A DNA stretch of 64,000 bases from Streptomyces sp. NBC_01210 (GTDB lineage Bacteria; Actinomycetota; Actinomycetes; Streptomycetales; Streptomycetaceae). Shown one piece after another: positions 57,505 to 64,000 of this stretch. Position 1 is the first letter of the stretch, and each line of letters starts with the position of its first letter. Below the pieces are notes generated by a model. It was not told the origin of the DNA and made no database searches. It saw only the letters and a program-made list of their open reading frames with translations. Location of the stretch: contig NZ_CP108549.1 of NCBI RefSeq assembly GCF_036010325.1, positions 3,472,001 through 3,536,000 of the forward strand. The letters are read 5' to 3'. Made by a program: the position numbers and the translations under genes.

Positions 57505-58740
57505 ATGAACAAACGCCGTGGGTACGCGACCCTCGCCGCCCTCACCACCGCGGTTGCCCTCGTCTGCGGCGCGATATACCTCGGCGTCGGGGCCGCCCAG
57601 GGCGGGACCGCCGCCCGTACACCCGTCGCCGCGCCCGCGGTCTGGGTCGGGACCTGGGCCGCCGCACCCGCCAAGGCATCCCCCGCCGTCGGAGGCCACG
57701 TCGGCCGGTCCGTACGCAATGTGGTGCACACCAGTATCGGCGGGACCGCCGCCCGGATCACCCTCTCCAACCTCCTCGGCGAGCAGCCGCTCAAGATCGC
57801 CCAGGTCTCGCTGGCCGTGCGCGCGGGCCACGGTCCCGCGGCCGTGGCCGGGACTCTGCGACGGGTGACGTTCCAGGGCGCGGGTGCCGTCACCCTCGCG
57901 GTCGGCGGGCAGCGCGTCAGTGACCCCGTCGTGCTCGGGATCCCGTACGACGGCGATCTCCTCGTCACCGTCGCCACCACCTCCCCCGGCGGGCCGGTCA
58001 CCGTCCACCCGCAGGCGCGCCAGACCTCGTACATCGCGGACGGCGACCGTACGCAGGACGCCGGCGGAGACGCGTACACCCGGCGGACCGGCGCCTGGCA
58101 GCACCTCAGCGGCGTCGACGTGCTGACCCGGGACACAAACGGCGCGGTCGTCGCCATCGGCGACTCGATCACCGACGGGGTCACCTCCACCTCCGACGCC
58201 AACCGCCGCTGGCCGGACGTACTCGCCGACCGGCTCAACCGCCACGGCAGGTACCACTACGGCGTGCTCAACCAGGGCATCAGCGGGAACCGCCTGCTGA
58301 CCGACGGTCGCGGCCCCAGCACGCTGGCCCGCTTCGACCGCGATGTGCTCGCGCGGTCCGGCGTCAGGACGGTGATCGTCGCGATCGGCATCAACGACCT
58401 GCTGCGGGGGCCGGATCCGAGCGCCGACCGGCTCACGGCCGGCTACGCCGAACTCACCCGGCGGGCCCACGCGCGCGGCCTCCGCGTCGTCGGCGCGACC
58501 CTGATGCCCTGCGCCGGACACCGCCACTGCACCCGGGCCCTCGAAGCCGTACGCGACAAGGTCAACGCGGCCATCCGCACCGGCCGGATCTTCGACTCGG
58601 TCGTCGACTTCGACCGGGCGCTGCGCGATCCGTACGCACCCGACCGACTGCGCCCGGCGTACGACTCGGGCGACCATCTCCACCCCAGCGACGCCGGCTA
58701 CGCGCGGATGGGCAGGGCCGTGGACCCGGCGCGGCTGTAA
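57505..58740 (+). CDS. Secreted SGNH/GDSL-family hydrolase
   Basis: Protein of 411 aa from ATG 57505 (57487 is possible). A signal anchor (about 10-32) is followed by a beta-domain (about 45-210) and the SGNH domain: block I VVAIGDSITDGV with nucleophile Ser, block II QGISGNRLL, block III IVAIGINDLLRG and block V GDHLHPSDAGY with the His. Streptomyces enzymes with this two-domain form act on rhamnogalacturonan acetate, lipids or lysophospholipids; the substrate is unknown here. Confidence 0.88.
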   Translation: MNKRRGYATLAALTTAVALVCGAIYLGVGAAQGGTAARTPVAAPAVWVGTWAAAPAKASPAVGGHVGRSVRNVVHTSIGGTAARITLSNLLGEQPLKIAQVSLAVRAGHGPAAVAGTLRRVTFQGAGAVTLAVGGQRVSDPVVLGIPYDGDLLVTVATTSPGGPVTVHPQARQTSYIADGDRTQDAGGDAYTRRTGAWQHLSGVDVLTRDTNGAVVAIGDSITDGVTSTSDANRRWPDVLADRLNRHGRYHYGVLNQGISGNRLLTDGRGPSTLARFDRDVLARSGVRTVIVAIGINDLLRGPDPSADRLTAGYAELTRRAHARGLRVVGATLMPCAGHRHCTRALEAVRDKVNAAIRTGRIFDSVVDFDRALRDPYAPDRLRPAYDSGDHLHPSDAGYARMGRAVDPARL

Positions 58741-58756
58741 GGCCCGCCGATTGGCC

Positions 58757-59485
58757 TCAGCCGAGCTCCTTGCGCTCGTCGCGCTCGTCCTTCTCCAGCC
58801 CCTTCTTCAGCCTCGGCTGCTTCTCCAGCTCGGCCCGCTCCGCCCGTTCCGCCTTCAGCCGCTGCTTCTCCGCCCGGGTGCGCTTGCGCTCCACGCCCAC
58901 GCCGCCCATGATCGCGAAGCCCGTGATCCTCACCCTCGGCGCCGCCGGGTCCGGCAGGCCCTCGCTCTGGCCCTGCTCGCCGAAGCCGCCCATCAGGCCG
59001 AAACCGCCGACCTCGACGTTCAGGTCCGGCGGTACGACGATGTGGACACCGCCCATGATCGCGAAGCAGCGGATCACGGTCTCGCGGTCCTCGAAACGGG
59101 CCTCGCGCAGGTCGAGTTCGCCGCCGCCCATCAAAGTGAAGGTGGTGAACTTCCGGCCCACCGTCCAGGTGCCCTTCCGCCCGAACCCGCCCCAGAACGC
59201 GAACGCCCCGTTCGACGTCGCCGGTCCGCCGACACGCTGCGCCCAGCCGCCGGACCCGGTGGCCACCGGCGAGGGTGCCGTGCCCACCGCCGGCAGGCCA
59301 CCCACCGGAAGGTCGCTGACCAGCGGCTCCAACTCGCCGTGCGTACGCGCCCTGTAGGCCGCGTCCAGGCGCTGCTCGAACTCCTCCATGTCGAGCCGCC
59401 CCTCCGCCACCGCCTCACGCAGCCGCTCGGCCACCCGTTCGCGCTCGGAGTCGGAGGCACGCATCTCAGGGAGTTCGCTCGTCAT
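58757..59485 (-). CDS. DUF1707 + LiaF-like cell-envelope response protein
   Basis: Protein of 242 aa. The DUF1707 domain at about 5-58 (MRASDSERERVAERLREAVA, then FEQRLDAAYRARTHGELEPL) precedes a beta-rich region with repeated FxIMGG turns (TLMGGGELDLREA, FAIMGGVHIVVPP, FGLMGGFGE, FAIMGGVGVE), the pattern of LiaF/VraT-type proteins that respond to cell-wall antibiotics. It ends in a highly charged helix. No histidine kinase is adjacent. Confidence 0.87.
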   Translation of the reverse strand: MTSELPEMRASDSERERVAERLREAVAEGRLDMEEFEQRLDAAYRARTHGELEPLVSDLPVGGLPAVGTAPSPVATGSGGWAQRVGGPATSNGAFAFWGGFGRKGTWTVGRKFTTFTLMGGGELDLREARFEDRETVIRCFAIMGGVHIVVPPDLNVEVGGFGLMGGFGEQGQSEGLPDPAAPRVRITGFAIMGGVGVERKRTRAEKQRLKAERAERAELEKQPRLKKGLEKDERDERKELG

Positions 59486-59528
59486 ACCGGCAGCCTAGTC
59501 AAGGCCGATCCGCCCTCCCAGTGCCGGT

Positions 59529-59580
59529 CACAGAGTCACACAGCCAAAGAGTCACGAAGTCACGGAGCCACGAAGTCACA
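59529..59580. repeat. Short tandem AGTCACGA repeats
   Basis: About six imperfect 8-10-bp units (AGTCACAC, AGTCACGA, AGTCACGG, AGCCACGA, AGTCACAG) between the DUF1707 start and the ABC ATPase stop. Slippage-like; no function evident. Confidence 0.6.
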
Positions 59581-60535
59581 GACCTGATCTCTCCGCGTAC
59601 ATCTTCGCGATCACGGCCTCGATGTCCGGCTCCCGCACCGACAGATCCACCAGCGGGTACTCCGCCGCCAGCGCCGCCACCAGTGGCGCCGCCGACTGGG
59701 AGGCGGGGAAGGCCAGCCACTGCCGAGGTCCCTCCACCTTCACCGCGCGGGCGGAGTCCAGTGCCACCGGCGGCAGTTCGCGCTCGAAGTCCACCACCAG
59801 GGTCCGCTCGCTCTCGCCCACCTCGTGCAGTCCGGCGAGCGCCCCGTCGTACATCAGCCGTCCGTGGTCGATCACCATCACGCGCTTGCACAGCTGCTCG
59901 ATATCGGTCAGATCGTGCGTGGTCAGCAGCACCGTCGTGGACCGCTCGGCATTCAGGTCCCGCAGGAATTCCCGCACCTTCACCTTGGAGATCACATCGA
60001 GCCCGATCGTCGGCTCGTCGAGATACAGCACCTCGGGATCGTGCAGCAGCGCCGCCGCGATGTCCCCGCGCATCCGCTGCCCCAGCGAAAGCTGCCGCAC
60101 CGGCACGTCCAACAGCTCGGCCAGATCGAGGAGTTCGACACAGCGGTCCAGGTTCTCCCGGAACCGCCTGTCGGGGATCCGGTACATCCGGTGCACCAGC
60201 CGGTACGAGTCCTTCAGCGGCAGGTCCCACCACAGCGTCGTGCGCTGCCCGAACACCACGCCGATCCGCTGCGCCAGCCTCGTACGCTCCCGGGACGGAT
60301 CGATACCCGCGACCCGCAGCCGCCCACCGCTCGGCGTCAGAATCCCCGTCAGCATCTTGATGGTGGTGGACTTCCCGGCCCCGTTCGGACCGATGTAGCC
60401 GACCATCTCACCGCGCGGCACACGGAAGCTGATCCCGTCGACCGCCCGTACCTGATGCTTCTCGCGGCGCAGCCTGCCCGTTCTGCGCCGTACGTCGAAG
60501 ACCTTCTCGACGCCCTCGAGCTCGATGAAGTCCAT
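59576..60535 (-). CDS. ABC exporter ATPase subunit
   Basis: Protein of 319 aa. ATG 60535 follows GGGGGAC. Walker A GYIGPNGAGKSTTIKM, Q-loop VVFGQRTTLWWDL, signature LSLGQRMRGDIAAAL, Walker B VLYLDEPTIGLD and the switch His in LLTTHDLTD. The long N-terminal insert RRRTGRLRREKHQVRAVDGI is typical of the uncharacterised COG4586 exporters, whose ATPase is encoded with two six-helix permeases, as here. The substrate is unknown; relatives have been linked to drug or dye export. Confidence 0.92.
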   Translation of the reverse strand: MDFIELEGVEKVFDVRRRTGRLRREKHQVRAVDGISFRVPRGEMVGYIGPNGAGKSTTIKMLTGILTPSGGRLRVAGIDPSRERTRLAQRIGVVFGQRTTLWWDLPLKDSYRLVHRMYRIPDRRFRENLDRCVELLDLAELLDVPVRQLSLGQRMRGDIAAALLHDPEVLYLDEPTIGLDVISKVKVREFLRDLNAERSTTVLLTTHDLTDIEQLCKRVMVIDHGRLMYDGALAGLHEVGESERTLVVDFERELPPVALDSARAVKVEGPRQWLAFPASQSAAPLVAALAAEYPLVDLSVREPDIEAVIAKMYAERSGL

Positions 60536-61371
60536 GAAGTCCCCCCTGAGCTCCCCGTGCTCCGGTACGAACGAAGGCCCACCCGCCACGCGAGCCCGGC
60601 CAGCCAGCAGCACACCGCCGCGACCGCCGGCGGCAGGAAGGCCAGCCACTGCGGCAGATCCAGCGGATAGGGCCGGCCCAGCACATACAGCCCGGGCAGC
60701 CAGTTGACGAAGGCCAGCGGCACGACGTACGTCACGCCACGCACCAGGTCCTTCGCGAAGATCGTCGGCGGATACTGGAGCAGCGTGTTCCCGCCGTACG
60801 TGAAGGAGTTCTGCACCTCCGAGGCGTCCTGCGCGATGAACTGGAACGCCGCCCCGCTCACGAACACCGCCGAGAAGATTGCCCCGCCGCTGAGCACCAT
60901 CAGCGGCAGCATCAGCACCCGCAGCGGCGTCCAGTCGATGTCCAGGACGAGCAGGCCGTATCCCAGCACCAGCAGCCCCTGAGTGATCCGTCCCAGCCGG
61001 CGCAGCGCGAACCGGTCCGCGGCCACCTGCGCGAGCACCGGAACGGGCCGCACCAGCAACGTGTCCAGCGTCCCGTCGCGCACCCGCCGCCCCAGCCGGT
61101 CCATCGACCCCATCACCAGATCGGCGAGACCGAAGGAGGTGCCCGCCGCCCCGTACAGAAAGGCGATCTCGGGCAGCGAGTAGCCGCCCAGCGCATCGAC
61201 GTGCGAGAACATCAGGAGGATCGCGACGAAGTCGAAGGCGGTCGCCGCGAAGTTCCCGAACGCCGTCATCACGAACGACGCGCGGTACGTCATCGTGGAG
61301 CGGATCCACATCGCCGCGATCAGGCCGTACGCCCGCAGCCCGTTCGACAGCGCCGACGGCGCCTCAGCCAC
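60349..61371 (-). CDS. ABC-2 type permease subunit with apparent stop-codon loss
   Basis: Protein of 340 aa from GTG 61371, which overlaps the upstream permease stop by 8 bp. About six membrane helices between residues 25 and 265 (FVAILLMFSHVDALGGYSLP, LGYGLLVLDIDWTPLRVLML). The family normally ends near VGLRSYRSTGS. At that point the DNA has TCA where TGA would give the usual end, and the frame continues for ~68 Ser/Arg-rich residues inside the ATPase gene in another frame. The real product may therefore have a foreign tail. Confidence 0.82.
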   Translation of the reverse strand: MAEAPSALSNGLRAYGLIAAMWIRSTMTYRASFVMTAFGNFAATAFDFVAILLMFSHVDALGGYSLPEIAFLYGAAGTSFGLADLVMGSMDRLGRRVRDGTLDTLLVRPVPVLAQVAADRFALRRLGRITQGLLVLGYGLLVLDIDWTPLRVLMLPLMVLSGGAIFSAVFVSGAAFQFIAQDASEVQNSFTYGGNTLLQYPPTIFAKDLVRGVTYVVPLAFVNWLPGLYVLGRPYPLDLPQWLAFLPPAVAAVCCWLAGLAWRVGLRSYRSTGSSGGTSWTSSSSRASRRSSTYGAERAGCAARSIRYGRSTGSASVCRAVRWSATSVRTGPGSPPPSRC

Positions 61372-62164
61372 CCTGGACCACCACCCTGCGTGTCGCGACC
61401 GTCTGCAACGCCCGCCCCGCGGCCAGCAGCGCCAGCGCCCAGCCGCCCTGGAAGGCGTACGCCTCGACCAGCCCCCACCCGGTGCGCCTGCCGAGGAAGA
61501 CATCCGCCGGGACCTGCAGCAGCGACGACCAGGGCAGCGCCCGCGCCACCTCACCCAGCGTGCCCGGAAACAGGTTCAGCGGCAGCAGCATCCCGGAGAA
61601 GAACATCCCCGCCAGCCCGCAGATCTGCATCACCCCGGCCCCGTCCATCAGCCAGAACGCGGAGAGCGCCACCAGGAACCTGACCGCGAAACTCACCACC
61701 ACGCCCAGGGTCACCGAGACCAGGAAGGCGAGCCACGTCAACGGCGAGAGCGGCAGCGCCAGATCGAAGGCGAGCGCACCGAGCACCATCGGCACGATCC
61801 CGCGACCCATGAGGTGGAAGGCTGCCCGCCCCAAGTCGCCGGCCAGCCACCACAGTTGAAGGTCGGCGGGCCGGTACAGGTCGATCGCGACATCGCCGGT
61901 ACGGATCCGCTCGACCAACTCGTCCTCGAAACCGCCGCCCATCATGGCGCAGGTCATCAGCAGTGCCTGTCCCAGCCACACATAGGTGAGGGCCTGGGAG
62001 AGGTCGTACCCGCCCAGGTGCGGACGCTCGTCCCACAGGGCGATATAGGTGTACGCCATGATGAAGCCGAAGACGGTGTTGGTGAACACGCCTGCCGCCG
62101 TGGCCACCCGGTACGTCGCATAGCGCCGGAACGCACCCGCCGCGACGACCGTGTAAAGCCGCAT
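61364..62164 (-). CDS. ABC-2 type permease subunit
   Basis: Protein of 266 aa from ATG 62164; six predicted helices (for example GVFTNTVFGFIMAYTYIALW, WLAFLVSVTLGVVVSFAVRF and GLAGMFFSGMLLPLNLFPGT). First gene of the three-gene exporter operon (permease, permease, ATPase), with overlapping starts throughout. It is the partner of the permease above and belongs to the COG4587/COG3694 pair. Confidence 0.9.
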   Translation of the reverse strand: MRLYTVVAAGAFRRYATYRVATAAGVFTNTVFGFIMAYTYIALWDERPHLGGYDLSQALTYVWLGQALLMTCAMMGGGFEDELVERIRTGDVAIDLYRPADLQLWWLAGDLGRAAFHLMGRGIVPMVLGALAFDLALPLSPLTWLAFLVSVTLGVVVSFAVRFLVALSAFWLMDGAGVMQICGLAGMFFSGMLLPLNLFPGTLGEVARALPWSSLLQVPADVFLGRRTGWGLVEAYAFQGGWALALLAAGRALQTVATRRVVVQGG

Positions 62165-62280
62165 GTCGACCCCCTCCGCCGCCGGGCACCAAAGCGCACG
62201 ACCCTAGCCCAGGGCGGGCGGCCGCCGCGAGCGCTTTACGCCCGCCGAGGTCCAGAGGTTGCGCCGGGGAAACGGGCAAT

Positions 62281-64000
62281 ATGAGTGACATGAGCGACGA
62301 GCCACAGCAACAGGGCTGGACACCCAAGGACGCGACCGTCGTCGGACTGGGGCCCGCGTCCGCCCCCGGGAAGCAGGGGAAGAAGGGCAAGAACGCCGGC
62401 AAGGGCCGCACCGGGCGCACCGGCTGGCGCCGTGTCATCCCGACCTGGCGGATGGTGCTCGGCACATTCCTGATCGTCGCACTGCTGCTGATCGGCGGCT
62501 TCCTGGCCGGCTACATGCTCGTCGACATCCCACCCGCCAACGCCGCGGCCACCGGCCAGTCCAATGTCTACTTCTTCAAGGACGGCACACAGATCGCCCG
62601 CGACGGCGAGATCAACCGCGAGAACGTCAAGCTCGCGCAGATTCCGCTGGCGGTGCAGCGGACCGTACTCGCCGCCGAGGACCGGGAGTTCTACTCCGAA
62701 CGCGCCGTCGACCCCCAGGCGATGGTCCGCGCCGGCTGGAACACACTGACCGGCAAGGGCAAGCAGTCCGGCTCCACCATCACCCAGCAGTACGTCAAGA
62801 ACTACTACCTGGGTCAGGAGCAGACCGTCTCCCGGAAGGTCAAGGAGTTCTTCATCTCGATCAAGCTGGGCCGTGAGGAGAGCAAGAGCGACATCCTCGA
62901 GGGCTATCTCAACACCAGCTACTTCGGACGCAACGCGTACGGCATCCAGGCCGCGGCCCAGGCGTACTACGGCCAGGACATCAAGGACATCGACACCGCG
63001 AAGGGCGCCTATCTCGCCTCGCTCCTCAACGCCCCGAGCGCGTACGACGTCGCCACCCACCCCGAGAACAGGGCCGCGGCGCTGAGCCGCTGGCACTATG
63101 TGCTCGACGGCATGGTCAAGGAGAAGTGGCTCAGCCCCGCCGACCGCGCGGCCATGAAGTTCCCCGTGCCGCAGACGGCGAAGCCCGCGACGAACCTCTC
63201 CGGCCAGCGCGGCTACCTCGTCCAGGCCGTCGAGGACTACCTCACCAACAACAAGATCATCGATGAGAACACCCTGGCCGCCGGGGGCTACCGGATCACC
63301 ACCACGCTCGAGCGCAAGAAGCAGAAGGCCTTCGCCGAAGCCGTCGACGACCAGGTGATGTCCAAGCTCGACAAGGACCGCGAGGCCGACCGCAACGTCC
63401 GCGTCGGCGGCGCTTCCATCGACCCGGCCACCGGCAGGGTCGTCGCCATGTACGGCGGCGTCGACTACACCAAGCAGTACGTCAACAACGCCACCCGCCG
63501 CGACTACCAAGTCGGCTCCACCTTCAAGCCGTTCGTCTTCACCGCCGCCGTCCAGAACGAGTCCACCACCCAGGACGACGAAACGATCACCCCCAACACC
63601 GTCTACGACGGCACCAACCGGCGTTACGTGCGGGGCTGGAGCGGCAAGCCCTACAGCCCCGCCAACGAGGACGAGTTCTCGTACGGCCCCATCACCGTGC
63701 GCACCGCCACCGACAAGTCCGTCAACGCGGTCTACGCGCAGCTGGCCATGGACGTCGGCCCCGGCAAGGTCAAGCAGACCGCGATCAACCTCGGAATCCC
63801 CGAGAACACCCCGGACCTGACCGCCTCCCCCTCCATCGCGCTGGGCCCGGCCACCGCCAGCGTCCTCGATATGACAGAGGCGTACGCGACCCTCGCCAAC
63901 CACGGCAGGCACGGCACGTACACGCTGGTCGAGAAGGTCACCAAGGGCGGCGAGAACGTACCGGTCCCCAAGGTGGCCGAGGAGCGTGCCGTCAGCCGGG
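62281..64000 (+). CDS. Class A penicillin-binding protein (transglycosylase/transpeptidase), 3' end outside window
   Basis: At least 573 residues, open at the right edge. ATG 62281 (or 62290). A cytoplasmic tail rich in Gly/Lys, membrane anchor about 57-80, then glycosyltransferase family 51 with catalytic Glu in TVLAAEDREFYSE and GSTITQQYVKN, KLGREESKSDILEGYLN, YFGRNAYGIQAAA. The transpeptidase domain starts about 370, with the active Ser in QVGSTFKPFVFTA (SxxK) and SVN in TDKSVNAVYAQL. It polymerises and cross-links peptidoglycan outside the membrane. Confidence 0.95.
   Translation, partial: MSDMSDEPQQQGWTPKDATVVGLGPASAPGKQGKKGKNAGKGRTGRTGWRRVIPTWRMVLGTFLIVALLLIGGFLAGYMLVDIPPANAAATGQSNVYFFKDGTQIARDGEINRENVKLAQIPLAVQRTVLAAEDREFYSERAVDPQAMVRAGWNTLTGKGKQSGSTITQQYVKNYYLGQEQTVSRKVKEFFISIKLGREESKSDILEGYLNTSYFGRNAYGIQAAAQAYYGQDIKDIDTAKGAYLASLLNAPSAYDVATHPENRAAALSRWHYVLDGMVKEKWLSPADRAAMKFPVPQTAKPATNLSGQRGYLVQAVEDYLTNNKIIDENTLAAGGYRITTTLERKKQKAFAEAVDDQVMSKLDKDREADRNVRVGGASIDPATGRVVAMYGGVDYTKQYVNNATRRDYQVGSTFKPFVFTAAVQNESTTQDDETITPNTVYDGTNRRYVRGWSGKPYSPANEDEFSYGPITVRTATDKSVNAVYAQLAMDVGPGKVKQTAINLGIPENTPDLTASPSIALGPATASVLDMTEAYATLANHGRHGTYTLVEKVTKGGENVPVPKVAEERAVSR

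Noticed and set aside
62236..63912. Long minus-strand open frame opposite the penicillin-binding protein
   Set aside because: Val/Gly/Leu-rich mirror of the GC3 pattern; the plus strand has complete GT51 and transpeptidase motifs.

Overview
The window is high-GC actinobacterial DNA with the codon use, dense gene packing and gene families of a Streptomyces chromosome. Examples are a glxA-type copper oxidase next to a GH6 endoglucanase, GAF-ANTAR regulators, class E and F sortases, WhiJ-like XRE/DUF397 pairs, DUF6879 genes, an ECF41 sigma factor and a bifunctional penicillin-binding protein that runs off the right edge. No tRNA, rRNA or CRISPR array was seen.

Layout. 1-5.4 kb is core-like: the end of glxA, a GH6 endoglucanase lipoprotein, two GAF-ANTAR proteins, and a class F sortase coupled to a secreted membrane-anchored protein. 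5.5-8.9 kb is a scar of integration: a large serine integrase lies between a decayed 3' copy of a HAD-IIA phosphatase gene (- strand) and an intact, apparently chimeric copy (+ strand). The scar ends where an ABC ATPase gene is cut off. 8.9-12 kb is what remains of a 2-aminoethylphosphonate-type uptake/catabolism cluster (ATPase stub, phosphonatase-like HAD, FAD oxidoreductase, GntR regulator). 12-21.3 kb is a mostly chromosomal run: an LAxTG sortase substrate, a ROK repressor divergent from a Gfo/Idh/MocA dehydrogenase across a symmetric operator, a fumarylacetoacetase-family enzyme, a second YidC, a class E sortase and a SEC-C protein.

21.3-25 kb is a restriction-modification island: Vsr, an NgoMIV-family endonuclease, one C5 cytosine methyltransferase and, convergent with it, a NaeI-family endonuclease. 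NgoMIV and NaeI both recognise GCCGGC with different folds and cut positions, so one methyltransferase may serve two neoschizomeric nucleases. 25-33.3 kb holds regulators (HATPase, XRE-DUF5753, DUF397, SpoIIE-type phosphatase) and an ECF41 operon (NDH-2-like flavoprotein, sigma factor, alpha/beta hydrolase).

33.99-39.79 kb is a 5.8-kb transposon-like unit. Its two ends are inverted, identical 118-bp copies of the tnp-end of an ISKra4-family element. It is flanked by a 9-bp direct repeat and splits an alpha/beta hydrolase gene whose last seven codons reappear on the far side. It carries a microbial (mobaraensis-type) transglutaminase with an intact catalytic triad, a lysine-free secreted protein, a defective ISKra4 and an IS110 fragment.

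39.9-48 kb holds a DUF2867/TetR pair, a duplicated DUF6879 + XRE-DUF5753 module (the second XRE copy has lost its HTH; the upstream small gene carries an in-frame TGA), a run of four small genes with Cys-rich products, and an M9 collagenase. 48.4-64 kb contains two N-terminally truncated genes, a secreted beta-helix protein, a TetR gene whose twin operator covers its own start codon and which is coupled to an MFS exporter, excalibur, Yx(FWY)xxD and CHRD secreted proteins, DUF445, an SGNH hydrolase, DUF1707, an ABC-2 exporter in which one permease has lost its expected stop codon, and the start of a class A PBP.
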